64,000 nt of DNA from UBA7328 sp002471345. Its GTDB lineage: Bacteria; Bacteroidota; Bacteroidia; Chitinophagales; Saprospiraceae. A model generated the notes under the pieces. The model was given only the letters and a program-made list of their open reading frames with translations, did no database searches and had not been told where the DNA came from. Shown one piece after another: positions 25,142 through 34,105 of this stretch. The stretch is taken from the NCBI GenBank assembly GCA_964011275.1, contig CAXGOB010000007.1, positions 1 to 64,000 of the forward strand, read 5' to 3'. How positions within the stretch are numbered: the stretch's first letter is position 1; each line of letters starts with the position of its first letter. The position numbers and the translations under genes were made by a program.

Positions 25142-26299
25142 TTATTCTTTTGAGACTAAACATTCTTTATTCAATACAGTCTCAATTATTCCATTGAACA
25201 TTTGAATCCCAGTTTTTAATAACTCATCTGGAAAATCATAATCTGCATGATGTAAAGCGGGTGTCTTTTCTCCTGCCCCCAAACCAAACATAGCTACTCT
25301 CCGCCCCAAAGAATACCATCCAAAATCTTCACCAAATTTGAATGGGTGTTTTTCGAATTGTGTATTATAATTATTGAAATGTGCCACTTCCTCTATAATA
25401 TCATTCAATTCATCATCATTTTCAGCTGATGGGAAATATTCAAACCAATTTAGATCAAAAGAAAGGCTTCCCTTAGCACATAAGTCTTTGATCAAACTCT
25501 CGATTTTAGATTTCAATTCATTCATATGCGCTACACTCCATGTTCTTATCGTGTAATGTATTTTAGCATTACCAGGAGATATACCATAGTCTTTACTTCC
25601 TAATAAAATATGAATCGGAGTAAGCACAGTATAAACTTTTGACATTGGGTCCGTTACATTTAGCAAATCTAGCCCAGAGATAAATTTTGAAACTGAAAGA
25701 GCAGGGTTCACTCCCTTATCCGGTTCTGCAGCATGGCTTTCTCTGCCTTGTAAATGAATAGAAAAGCTTTGGACCGTTGCTGAGAAGAAGCTCCGAACTA
25801 TAGAAATAGAATGTAATGGAAGACCTGGAATATTGTGTAATGCAAAAATATAATCAGGTTTCAGGTTTTTAAACCTTTGGTCCTCACAGACTCTTAAAGC
25901 CCCTTTACCATTCTCTTCTGAAGGTTGAAACAACAAAGCTATTTTACCATTAGTATAAGTTGTTTTCTTAATTGAAAAAACCAAACCTGCTACCATCGTC
26001 ATGTGACCATCATGACCGCATTTATGCGAAACTCCTACATTTTTGGATTGATAAGTGAATCTGTTTGTTTCATCAATAGGTAAAGCATCCAGTTCGCTTC
26101 TTATCATTACAACAGGACCATCCTCCGAGAAAGAATAAATTGCTATAATTCCATGACCACCTATTCCTTCAATCCACTCATCTGGAGGGTGAATCTTTGT
26201 GATAAAACTTTTAACTCGTAGGGCAGTTTCTTTCTCTCTACCTGATAGCTCCGGATATTGATGAAGTTCTTTTCTAAAAGACTCAAGTATATCATTCAT
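25142..26299 (-). CDS. M20-family amidohydrolase (M20D, hippurate/N-acyl-amino-acid hydrolase type)
   Basis: This 385-residue metallo-hydrolase has the metal-binding motifs CGHDGHMTMVAGL and PSEENGKGA (with the catalytic Glu), a dimerisation/lid domain in the middle (HAAEPDKGVNPALSVSKFI), and a last ligand-containing segment GEKTPALHHADYDFPDE. M20D enzymes remove N-acyl groups from amino acids or split aminoacyl-benzoate-type conjugates; the substrate here is unknown. It begins 12 bases after pyrF and is the last gene of the mrp-pyrF-M20 run. Confidence 0.88.
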   Translation of the reverse strand: MNDILESFRKELHQYPELSGREKETALRVKSFITKIHPPDEWIEGIGGHGIIAIYSFSEDGPVVMIRSELDALPIDETNRFTYQSKNVGVSHKCGHDGHMTMVAGLVFSIKKTTYTNGKIALLFQPSEENGKGALRVCEDQRFKNLKPDYIFALHNIPGLPLHSISIVRSFFSATVQSFSIHLQGRESHAAEPDKGVNPALSVSKFISGLDLLNVTDPMSKVYTVLTPIHILLGSKDYGISPGNAKIHYTIRTWSVAHMNELKSKIESLIKDLCAKGSLSFDLNWFEYFPSAENDDELNDIIEEVAHFNNYNTQFEKHPFKFGEDFGWYSLGRRVAMFGLGAGEKTPALHHADYDFPDELLKTGIQMFNGIIETVLNKECLVSKE

Positions 26300-26311
26300 T
26301 GAAATAAAAAA

Positions 26312-27100
26312 TTATCTTTTGGACAATGCCATGGCTTTTTCTCTAGCAGCTTCTGCAAAATCTTTTCCATCTGAGGCATAAAGGATCCCTCGTGAGCTAT
26401 TTATTAGTAACCCTCCATCATTATTTGCTCCGTGTTCAATTACTGATTCTAAGGTCCCTCCTTGCGCTCCAACTCCAGGAACTAATAAAAAGTGATCAGG
26501 AATAATTTGCCTAACATCAGTGAGAAATTCAGATTTTGTAGCTCCAATTACAAACATTGTGTTGTCTATACTTCCATATTCAGCGCATCGTCTCAGGACT
26601 GCTTCGTAAACTTGACTTCCATTTTCTAATTTTTGAAATTGAAAATCTTTAGCGCCTTTATTAGATGTCAGACCTAGAATAATGACCCATTTGTTATTAT
26701 ATGTCAAAAAAGGTTCAACAGAATCACTGCCCATGTAAGGAGCGATAGTTACAGAATCAAAATCAAAGGTTTCAAAAAATGTCTTAGCATACATCCTTGA
26801 AGTATTTCCAATGTCTCCTCTTTTAGCATCTGCTATTGTAAAACAATGGTCTGGTATAAATTCCAAAGTCTTATCCAATGCCTTCCATCCATCGATCCCC
26901 ATTGATTCATAAAAGGCAATATTGGGTTTATATGCGACTGCTAAATCCGAAGTAGCCTGGATAATTTCTTTATTAAAATCAACCATTCCTCTCCAGTTCT
27001 TTTCAAAAACATTTGGAATTCGATTGATATCTGTATCTAATCCTATACAGAGATAGGAATCCTTTTTTTCAATTTGTCTTTTGAGTTCTTTTCGGTTCAT
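26312..27100 (-). CDS. pyrF: Orotidine 5'-phosphate decarboxylase (type 2)
   Basis: This 262-residue protein has the catalytic segment FTIADAKRGDIGNTS (Asp-x-Lys-x-x-Asp), CIGLDTDINRIP near the N-terminus, and a phosphate-binding end segment (LINSSRGILYAS). Its length and the ADAKRGDIGNT form fit the PyrF type 2 group. It converts OMP to UMP, the last step of de novo pyrimidine synthesis. The ATG overlaps the mrp stop by 4 bases, so translation is probably coupled. Confidence 0.94.
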   Translation of the reverse strand: MNRKELKRQIEKKDSYLCIGLDTDINRIPNVFEKNWRGMVDFNKEIIQATSDLAVAYKPNIAFYESMGIDGWKALDKTLEFIPDHCFTIADAKRGDIGNTSRMYAKTFFETFDFDSVTIAPYMGSDSVEPFLTYNNKWVIILGLTSNKGAKDFQFQKLENGSQVYEAVLRRCAEYGSIDNTMFVIGATKSEFLTDVRQIIPDHFLLVPGVGAQGGTLESVIEHGANNDGGLLINSSRGILYASDGKDFAEAAREKAMALSKR

Positions 27101-28191
27101 GTTTTAAGTTGCACTTGCTTGGTTGGTGCCATATTTTGATTTCTCTTAGACACTTCTTGAGCTAGTTTCTGAGCCATTTCCATAAAAGTAGTGTACAATG
27201 GATGTTCTTTGTCATAGGCGGCTGGAATTCCACTATCGCCACTCTCTCTTAATCCTTGAACTAGAGGCACTTGGGCTATTAAACAACTTCTGGACTTATC
27301 CACCAATTTTTGGCCACCTCCTTTTCCAAAAATAAAATATTGGCTATCAGGCAGTTCTGCTGGTGTAAACCAACTCATATTTTCTACAACCCCTATGATT
27401 GGAATTTTAATATTATCCATCATAAACATATTCATAGCCTTCACAGCATCAGCGATTGCCACATCCTGAGGAGTTGTCACAATTAACCCTCCAGTCACAG
27501 GTACAGTCTGCACTAAGGTCAACTGAATATCTCCTGTTCCGGGAGGTAAGTCCACCACTAAATAATCCAATTCTGGCCATATCGTTTCTGTTATGAATTG
27601 CTTGATCACACCACTGAGTCTGGGTCCTCTCAATATCACTGCTTGTTCTTCATCTACAATAAACCCAATACTCATAGTATGAATTCCATACTTTTCTATT
27701 GGAATCAGCTTGTCCTTTCCATACACCTTTTTCACACCGGGTCGTTGTCCCTTGAGGCCTAACATTGTAGGAATAGACGGGCCATAAAGGTCGGCATCAA
27801 TAAGGCCTACTCTATACCCCATTTGAGATAATGCTATTGCAGTATTGACCGAAATCGTTGATTTCCCAACTCCACCTTTTCCTGAGGCAACGGCAATGAT
27901 ATTTTTTATCTGGGGAAGAGAGCCGCCTAAATCTTTTAATTCTTGATTACTTACTCTATTCATATGAATATGAATCTCTGCATCAGGATATTCGTTTTTA
28001 AGCTTGGCGTAAATATTCGAATTGAGCTGAGCTTTTGTCTTTTCATCCATGGTATTAGCCATAAGGGTAAAAAGGATATTATTTCCTTCTACTCTAAGAT
28101 TTGAAATACGACGTCCGGTAACGATATCTTTCCCTGTGCTAGGATCTGGTATTTCTCTTAAAAGATCTACTACTTTGTTGTTATCTATCAT
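27097..28191 (-). CDS. mrp: Mrp/NBP35-family iron-sulfur cluster carrier ATPase
   Basis: This 364-residue protein has an N-terminal MIP18/DUF59-like domain (residues 1-90, with EIPDPSTGKDIVTGRRISNLRVE) and a deviant Walker A P-loop NTPase (VASGKGGVGKSTISVN), then DADLYGPSIPTMLG and DYLVVDLPPGTGD. The usual C-terminal C-x-x-C of scaffold proteins is absent: the expected position reads NMSWFTPAELPDSQYFIFGKGGG. In other bacteria Mrp/ApbC delivers Fe-S clusters to apo-proteins; loss of the C-x-x-C in this member may change how clusters are bound. It is the first gene of an operon with pyrF. Confidence 0.9.
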   Translation of the reverse strand: MIDNNKVVDLLREIPDPSTGKDIVTGRRISNLRVEGNNILFTLMANTMDEKTKAQLNSNIYAKLKNEYPDAEIHIHMNRVSNQELKDLGGSLPQIKNIIAVASGKGGVGKSTISVNTAIALSQMGYRVGLIDADLYGPSIPTMLGLKGQRPGVKKVYGKDKLIPIEKYGIHTMSIGFIVDEEQAVILRGPRLSGVIKQFITETIWPELDYLVVDLPPGTGDIQLTLVQTVPVTGGLIVTTPQDVAIADAVKAMNMFMMDNIKIPIIGVVENMSWFTPAELPDSQYFIFGKGGGQKLVDKSRSCLIAQVPLVQGLRESGDSGIPAAYDKEHPLYTTFMEMAQKLAQEVSKRNQNMAPTKQVQLKT

Positions 28192-28317
28192 ACTGAAATG
28201 GTAACAGTGCCGATTAAATTATAGTTCAGCAGGTCAAAGATCAATTATTTATTTTATACCAAATTATATCCTATTCAGAATTTTTAAATTTATTAATAGG
28301 ATTCATACCCATAAAGA

Positions 28318-28893
28318 ATGAGAGAGAACTACTTCAAATCTATTGTCAAGCAATTTGAATTTTATAAATTCTTAGGAGAATCTACATTTGATCAGTTGGA
28401 CGAATCACATCTTTTTTGGCAATTCAATGAAGAAAGCAATTCTATAGCAATAATTGTAAATCACCTACGGGGTAATATGATGTCAAGATGGACAGATTTT
28501 CTGATTACAGATGGTGAAAAAGAATCGAGGCAAAGAGACCTAGAATTTGAAAAGGTTATTAAAACCAAGAAAGAACTCTATGCAAAATGGAGTCAAGGAT
28601 GGATTTGCTTATTCAATGCTTTAAATGAAATTGATAACGACTCAATTAAAGCATCTGTTTACATTAGAAATCAAGAACATACTTTAATTGAAGCTATCAA
28701 TCGCCAACTTTCACATTATTCATATCACATTGGCCAAATTGTATATATAGGACGCATGATTAAAGGCTCAGAATGGAAGAGTCTTTCTATTCCAAAAGGC
28801 AACTCTAAGCAATACAATCTAGAAAAATTTTCAATGGAAAAGCGCAAAATTCATTATACAGAAGAGTTCCTAAAGAATAAAAAAACCAAGTAA
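28318..28893 (+). CDS. DUF1572 (DinB-like) family protein
   Basis: This 191-residue helical protein has the DUF1572 sequence pattern: IIVNHLRGNMMSRWTDFLITDGEKESRQRDLEFE, then W..GW..LFNAL..I and the C-terminal HYSYHIGQIVYIGRM. The conserved His residues are at HL (about 50) and HYSYHIGQ, matching the metal-ligand positions of DinB/YfiT four-helix-bundle enzymes. The function is unknown; DinB relatives are thiol- or glutathione-type transferases. It stands alone and diverges from mrp. Confidence 0.8.
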   Translation: MRENYFKSIVKQFEFYKFLGESTFDQLDESHLFWQFNEESNSIAIIVNHLRGNMMSRWTDFLITDGEKESRQRDLEFEKVIKTKKELYAKWSQGWICLFNALNEIDNDSIKASVYIRNQEHTLIEAINRQLSHYSYHIGQIVYIGRMIKGSEWKSLSIPKGNSKQYNLEKFSMEKRKIHYTEEFLKNKKTK

Positions 28894-28946
28894 AATTTCA
28901 ATCCTAATAATCAACAAATTACTGCACATCATCATATATAAAGTCT

Positions 28947-28954
28947 TAGTTTTG
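28947..28954 (+). promoter_or_regulatory. Candidate -7 element (TAGTTTTG) for the ribF-glycosyltransferase gene
   Basis: TAGTTTTG matches TAnnTTTG and ends 25 bases before the TTG start at 28980, so a leader of about 20 bases would begin just upstream. This supports initiation at the TTG. A 14-codon out-of-frame ATG frame begins at 28957 inside this leader. Confidence 0.42.
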
Positions 28955-28979
28955 TAATGCAAATTAAAAGCCTTATTGA

Positions 28980-30959
28980 TTGGAAGTACATCGAGGACTA
29001 GAAAGCCTTCCATTATTCGAAAAACCTGTTATTACTTTTGGATCATTTGATGGTCTCCACAAAGGTCATCGTGTCATACTTAATGAAGTAGTACAGAAAG
29101 CTAAAAAGAGAGGTGCACAGAGTGTCGTTATCTCTTTCCACCCACATCCACGAGAGATTATATATCCAAAAGACAAAACGCTACAGCTCATTTCAAGTGT
29201 AGAGGAAAAAATAGAAATTCTAGAGTCTATTGGTACAGATCATTTTGTAATTATTCCTTTTAAAATTGAATTTTCCCAGATAAGCCCTAGGGAATATGTT
29301 GAGAATGTGGTTATCAAAAAATTTAATCCTCAACTCATCATTATTGGTTATGATCATCGTTTCGGTCTAAATAGAGGTGGTGGATATGAAATGCTTGAAG
29401 AATATGGTCAGAGGCATGACTTCGATGTCGAAGTGATTCCTGCTCAAAGTATTCATAATATGAATATAAGTAGCACTAAAATCAGGAATGCAATTAATAC
29501 AGGTGATATACCTCTGGCTAATGACCTCTTAGGCTATACTTTTGCCTTCAGAGGAACAGTGATCCAAGGTGATAAAATTGGAAGAACAATAGGTTTTCCT
29601 ACAGCAAATCTCAAGTTAGATCATTCAAAAAAAATCATTCCTGAAAATGGTATTTATGCTGTAGAAGTTGAAGTTAAAAAGCATACTTATCAAGCAATGC
29701 TTTACATAGGTACAAGGTCCACTGTTGGAAAAGATTTAGAGCGCAGAGTAGAAGTTAACATCTTCGATTTTGATCAAGAAATCTATAATGAAGAAATCAT
29801 TGTCAAATTTTTCAAAAAAGTACGTGACGATGAAGAATTCAAAAACCTCACACATCTAAAGGAAGCTATTGCATTAGATCAAAGTGCTGTTCATTCTTAT
29901 TTCAGGTTACTCAATGAGAACAAACCTAAAGACACCGCTGTAACAATAGCCATACTTAATTACAATGGCCAGGAAATGCTCGAAGCATATTTGCCTAAGG
30001 TTCTTTATTCTTCATCAAGAAATTTTAATATCTGTGTAATTGATAACGCATCCACTGACGACTCTGTAGAATATCTTGAACAATGGCACCCTGAAGTAAA
30101 AATCGTTCAACTTACTGAAAACCATGGATTTGCAGGTGGATATAATAAAGGAATTGAGTCTATATCTACAGAATATATTGCTTTAATTAATTCGGATATT
30201 TTAGTTACGAATAATTGGCTTGACCCTCTCATTAGCTATTTAGAACAAAACTCTGATGTTGCAGCGGTACAGCCTAAGGTTCTCTCAATCGAAGACAATG
30301 AATTATTTGAATATGCTGGTGCTGGTGGTGGTCTTATTGATAAACTAGGATATCCTTTCTGTAGAGGGCGAATATTTGAGGAAATAGAGAAAGATACAGA
30401 TCAATACAATGATGAATTAGATGTTTTTTGGATAAGTGGTGCAGCGATGGTTATTCGTACAGATTTATACAAAAAATTCAAAGGCTTTGACTATGACTTT
30501 TTTGCTCATCACGAAGAGATAGATCTTTGTTGGAGGCTTAAAAATGCTGGACATAAGTTGAAATATTTGGGTTACAGTGCTGTCTTTCACTTAGGTGGAG
30601 GCACCTTAGACTATAACCATCCAAAAAAGACCTATCTCAATTACAGAAATAATGTAAGAGCCATCATTAAAAATGAACCACTTTTATTCAGAGTCTTAGT
30701 ACAGCGTTATATTATGGACTTGGGATCATCTATTATTTTCTTATTTCAAGGAAAGGTTGGCTTATTTTCAGCTATTTGGAAAGCTTATTTTCACAATACT
30801 ATAAAGTTCCCTTACTATCTGAATAAAAGGAGGAATGTAAGAAGGATGATAAGCCGCTTTAAAGTTGGGAAACCAGATAAGTCCGGACAGCTAAGAATAA
30901 ATTTACCATGGCGTTATTTTGTAAACGGTGTTAAAACCTATAAGAAGCTCAGTGAATAA
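28980..30959 (+). CDS. ribF: RibF (riboflavin kinase / FAD synthetase) fused to a family 2 glycosyltransferase
   Basis: Residues 1-310 are a complete RibF. The FAD synthetase part has GSFDGLHKGHR (about 22-32), SFHPHPRE, IGYDHRFGLNRGG and ISSTKIRNAI; the flavokinase part has GRTIGFPTANL and NGIYAV and ends in the usual LDQSAVHSYF helix. From residue about 318 the chain continues without a stop into a GT2 domain: TIAILNYNGQEMLEAYLP, VIDNASTDDSVEY, IALINSDILV (DxD-like site) and FFAHHEEIDLCWRLKNAGHKL, with a hydrophobic C-terminal segment. Normal RibF is about 310 residues, so the second half is extra. The first codon is TTG; a stop precedes it in frame and the protein aligns from there. Fusion, stop loss or assembly error cannot be separated from sequence alone. 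Confidence 0.85.
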   Translation: MEVHRGLESLPLFEKPVITFGSFDGLHKGHRVILNEVVQKAKKRGAQSVVISFHPHPREIIYPKDKTLQLISSVEEKIEILESIGTDHFVIIPFKIEFSQISPREYVENVVIKKFNPQLIIIGYDHRFGLNRGGGYEMLEEYGQRHDFDVEVIPAQSIHNMNISSTKIRNAINTGDIPLANDLLGYTFAFRGTVIQGDKIGRTIGFPTANLKLDHSKKIIPENGIYAVEVEVKKHTYQAMLYIGTRSTVGKDLERRVEVNIFDFDQEIYNEEIIVKFFKKVRDDEEFKNLTHLKEAIALDQSAVHSYFRLLNENKPKDTAVTIAILNYNGQEMLEAYLPKVLYSSSRNFNICVIDNASTDDSVEYLEQWHPEVKIVQLTENHGFAGGYNKGIESISTEYIALINSDILVTNNWLDPLISYLEQNSDVAAVQPKVLSIEDNELFEYAGAGGGLIDKLGYPFCRGRIFEEIEKDTDQYNDELDVFWISGAAMVIRTDLYKKFKGFDYDFFAHHEEIDLCWRLKNAGHKLKYLGYSAVFHLGGGTLDYNHPKKTYLNYRNNVRAIIKNEPLLFRVLVQRYIMDLGSSIIFLFQGKVGLFSAIWKAYFHNTIKFPYYLNKRRNVRRMISRFKVGKPDKSGQLRINLPWRYFVNGVKTYKKLSE

Positions 30960-31695
30960 ATATCTAAGAACAAACATTCTATTAGAAGATGATCAGTTTG
31001 TGTTTATTAATAAGGAACCTGGTTTGCTCAGCATTCCTGATAGATTTGATTCTGAAAAGGTAAATCTTAAAAGCATGCTCCGACAACAATTCGGAGACAT
31101 CTACACCGTACATAGATTAGATTTAGACACATCTGGAGTAATAGTTTTTGCAAAAAATGCTAAAGCTCATGCTGACTTGTCTTCGCTATGGCAAGAAAAC
31201 AAAGTGCATAAAAAATATGTCGCAATCACATCAAATATTCCACTAAGCGTATCTGGAACTATTGATGCTCCGTTGAGAGAACATAAAACAAAAAGAGGAA
31301 CATATACAGTAAGTGATCTTGGTAAAGAATCGAAAACTGATTACGAGGTTGTTCAATCTTGGAACAGCAGCTATGCTCTACTTGAATTGGTTTTACATTC
31401 CGGACGTACTCATCAAATTAGGGTACACTTAGCATATATAGGTTGTCCTCTAATGGTAGATCCAACTTATGGTTATCAAAGTAAATTTTTCCTTTCCAGC
31501 ATAAAAAAGAAAAAAGTAAATCTTGGAAAAGGAATGACTGAAAGACCATTGTTAAAGCGAACACCATTGCATGCTTCTTCATTAAAATTTAAACTGCCAA
31601 AAGGAAAGTCATACGAAGTGAAGAGTGAGCTACCAAAAGACATAAAAGCTATAAAATATCAACTAGATAAAAGATATGGTGAGCCTTCATCATAA
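30952..31695 (+). CDS. RluA-family pseudouridine synthase
   Basis: This protein of about 247 residues contains the catalytic motif VHRLDLDTSGVIVFAKN (active-site Asp in HRLD) plus the family blocks LLSIPDR, GRTHQIRVHLAYIGCPLMVDPTYG and KRTPLHASSL. RluA enzymes modify uridines in 23S rRNA and tRNA. There is no S4 domain at the N-terminus. I chose GTG 30952, which overlaps the end of the preceding gene by 8 bases; an in-frame GTG at 30928 is the alternative. It is probably cotranscribed with the ribF fusion gene. The exact RNA target is unknown. Confidence 0.88.
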   Translation: MNKYLRTNILLEDDQFVFINKEPGLLSIPDRFDSEKVNLKSMLRQQFGDIYTVHRLDLDTSGVIVFAKNAKAHADLSSLWQENKVHKKYVAITSNIPLSVSGTIDAPLREHKTKRGTYTVSDLGKESKTDYEVVQSWNSSYALLELVLHSGRTHQIRVHLAYIGCPLMVDPTYGYQSKFFLSSIKKKKVNLGKGMTERPLLKRTPLHASSLKFKLPKGKSYEVKSELPKDIKAIKYQLDKRYGEPSS

Positions 31696-31701
31696 GACAT
31701 T

Positions 31702-32274
31702 TTAATTCAAATAAAATGAATCTGGTATTTGACCTATGACTCCATAAGAATTCCCTTTTTGGATCAAAACCTCTTTCCAAAGACGGTCGGATTTGGTTTT
31801 TAGAATGTGATTTGGATGCATTTTTGAGACTATCCATGATCCATATGTCAGTTCATCCTTCAGCTGCATAGCTGACCACCCAGCATAACCTAAATAGAAG
31901 CGAATGTTGTGGGGTTTAATTAATTCTGATTTAATTAAAAATTTTAATTTATCAAAATCTCCGCCCCAGAATACACCTTCACTTATTTCCTCGCTTTCAT
32001 CCAAAATGTCGCCTTTATCATGGACATAATGAATGGTTTCATTTGCCACTGGACCTCCGTAATGCACCGGAGCTTCAAATTCTGGAAAATCCTTCAGGAG
32101 CTCATTTAAAGTCAAGTCCAATTTTTTGTTCAAAATAAATCCGACAGTGCCCAACTTATCTTCGTGACTGCATAATAAAATAACAGCACGTCTGAAGTTT
32201 TGATCTAACATAAAAGGCTCCGCAAGAAGAAGCGAACCTTTACCCACATCTCTATTTTGACTTATTCTTTCCAT
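31702..32274 (-). CDS. algH: YqgE/AlgH family protein
   Basis: This 190-residue UPF0301 protein has the typical blocks GSLLLAEPFMLDQNFRRAVILLCSHED near the N-terminus, GFILNKKLDLTLNELL, PVHYGGPV, and YLGYAGWSAMQLKDEL. AlgH was named as a regulator of alginate synthesis in Pseudomonas, but its biochemical role is unsettled. Its first 13 bases overlap the 3' end of fabD, so the two are likely cotranslated. It is convergent with the RluA-type gene. Confidence 0.9.
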   Translation of the reverse strand: MERISQNRDVGKGSLLLAEPFMLDQNFRRAVILLCSHEDKLGTVGFILNKKLDLTLNELLKDFPEFEAPVHYGGPVANETIHYVHDKGDILDESEEISEGVFWGGDFDKLKFLIKSELIKPHNIRFYLGYAGWSAMQLKDELTYGSWIVSKMHPNHILKTKSDRLWKEVLIQKGNSYGVIGQIPDSFYLN

Positions 32275-33146
32275 GCTTCAGTATTAGCACTCCGATCTAT
32301 ACGTCTAATCATTCCATTCAGGATATTACCCTTACCTCCCACTTCTATGAATTCTTCGACTCCATCTGCAATCATGTTTTGTATAGTTTGTGTCCATCTG
32401 ACAGATGAATCTAACTGAGAAATCAAGTTGGCTTTGATCATTTCAGGATCCGTATATGCTTTTGCATCCACATTCTGATAAATAGCACATTTGGGAGCAC
32501 TGAAGTTTATCGCATTTATTGCATTTGAAAGCCCCTCAGAAGCTGAAGACATCAAAGCTGAATGAAAAGCCCCACCTACGCTCAATATCATGGCTCTACG
32601 CGCACCAGCCTCCGTCATTTTAGCAGTAGCAGCTTCCAATGCACTCATCTCCCCTGATATCACTAATTGTCCTGGACAGTTGTAATTAGCTGCCACTACT
32701 TCCCCATCTATTTCTGCACATATGCTTTCTACAACATCATCATCTAATCCAATAATAGCTGCCATACTTCCATTTGTAGATGCACATGCCTCCTGCATTA
32801 ATGAAGATCTGGTTTTGACCAATTTTAACCCTTCTTCAAAACTCATCACACCAGCAGCAACTAGAGCAGTGAACTCACCAAGAGAATGACCTGCAACTGC
32901 TTCAAAATCAACAGATTCATGAGATGTCAACACTAAATAAGAATGAATAAAAACTGCAGGCTGCGTAACATCTGTGCGTTTTAATTCATCTGCATTTCCT
33001 TCAAACATTACTTTTCTTATATCAAAGCCAAGAATGTCATTTGCATTGTCTAACAATGAGTTTAGCTCTGGGAATTTTGTCACCAAATTGCTACCCATTC
33101 CTTCAAATTGTGCAGCCTGACCCGGAAATATTAAAGCTCTTTTCAT
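32262..33146 (-). CDS. fabD: Malonyl-CoA:ACP transacylase
   Basis: The protein is 294 residues from ATG 33144-33146. It has the N-terminal LIFPGQAAQFEGMG, the nucleophile elbow GHSLGEFTAL (Ser of G-H-S-L-G), the R in LVKTRSSLMQEA and the catalytic His in GGAFHSALM. FabD loads malonyl units on acyl carrier protein to start fatty-acid elongation. A TTG seven codons upstream would give a longer form but the FabD N-terminus begins at the ATG. It overlaps algH by 13 bases. Other fab genes are not in the window. Confidence 0.94.
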   Translation of the reverse strand: MKRALIFPGQAAQFEGMGSNLVTKFPELNSLLDNANDILGFDIRKVMFEGNADELKRTDVTQPAVFIHSYLVLTSHESVDFEAVAGHSLGEFTALVAAGVMSFEEGLKLVKTRSSLMQEACASTNGSMAAIIGLDDDVVESICAEIDGEVVAANYNCPGQLVISGEMSALEAATAKMTEAGARRAMILSVGGAFHSALMSSASEGLSNAINAINFSAPKCAIYQNVDAKAYTDPEMIKANLISQLDSSVRWTQTIQNMIADGVEEFIEVGGKGNILNGMIRRIDRSANTEAWKE

Positions 33147-33447
33147 ACTTTCTATTGATTGAGACAAATATAAGTATGGCGGTTAGTAATTCTAGTAAAT
33201 AATGTGATATTCACAATTCATGTGCTGAAATATCATCAGATGTTTCATTTTGATAAATCTTAACCAATCTTTATCTTTCGATTCAAATAAGAATTGGAAC
33301 TTTTATGTTCAATCTGTGCATTATTACTCTGAACTTATGGGAAAATGCGAGAAGAGCGTTACTATTGTGACACGGACTCAAGACTTCTTTTAAAACCATC
33401 TTAAAGTTCTACTTAATTGGGATTCTATTCATAAAACAAAAATATAA
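33147..33447. other. Intergenic region before the cold-shock gene
   Basis: 301 bases separate the divergent fabD and cold-shock genes. No hairpin terminator or clear TAnnTTTG box stands out. Cold-shock genes in other bacteria often have long structured leaders, so part of this may be an untranslated leader; that is inference. Confidence 0.4.
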
Positions 33448-33891
33448 ATGTCAAAATCACAGGAGACTTACAATAAAAAAGAAAGAGAAAAGAAAAAAAT
33501 AAAAAAACGTCAAGAGAAAGCAGAAAGACGACTGGCTCGTAAAGCAGCGCCTAAAAAATCCGGGGAAGATCTATTTTCATATGTGGATGAATTTGGCAAT
33601 ATTGTCGATACTCCACCAGACCCAACAAAAAGAACTGTGATTAAGGCCGAAGATATAGACCTTAAAGTTCCTCATAAGACTGCTGCCAATATTACCTCAA
33701 CTAGAATTGGAAAAATTGAATTTTTCAATACTGACAAAGGGTATGGATTTATCAAAGAAGATGGGACTAATGAAAAATTCTTCGTTCATGTTAAGGGGCT
33801 TTTAGACGAGGTGAAAGAGAATGACAGAGTTGAATTTGAATTAGAGAAAGGAATGAAAGGAATGAATGCTGTAAGGGTAAAAAGAATCTAG
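33448..33891 (+). CDS. Cold-shock domain protein with basic N-terminal extension
   Basis: The N-terminal 45 residues are strongly basic and helical (KKEREKKKIKKRQEKAERRLARKA). A short linker leads to a complete cold-shock domain at about residues 85-147 with RNP1 GYGFIKED and RNP2 FFVHV. The combination of Lys/Arg-rich tail and CSD is common in Bacteroidota and is thought to bind RNA. The 147-residue length is twice that of a plain Csp. The gene stands alone. A role in RNA chaperoning is inferred from the domain. Confidence 0.87.
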   Translation: MSKSQETYNKKEREKKKIKKRQEKAERRLARKAAPKKSGEDLFSYVDEFGNIVDTPPDPTKRTVIKAEDIDLKVPHKTAANITSTRIGKIEFFNTDKGYGFIKEDGTNEKFFVHVKGLLDEVKENDRVEFELEKGMKGMNAVRVKRI

Positions 33892-34105
33892 TTCAAGCTT
33901 TTTTCTACCTAAATATTTTTGAAGTTTTGCAAGGACATTTTTGAGCTGACCTGTGTCAGTATATTAATCCCAAACGACTGATTTCTATTTATACTCTTCC
34001 TTTCATAGTAATTGCGTCATTGTAATTATGATTTGAATCTTAACTTTATCAAATATTGTTTCAGCTAAGTTGACAATATTTAAGCTCTGTTAAGAATACA
34101 CAACT

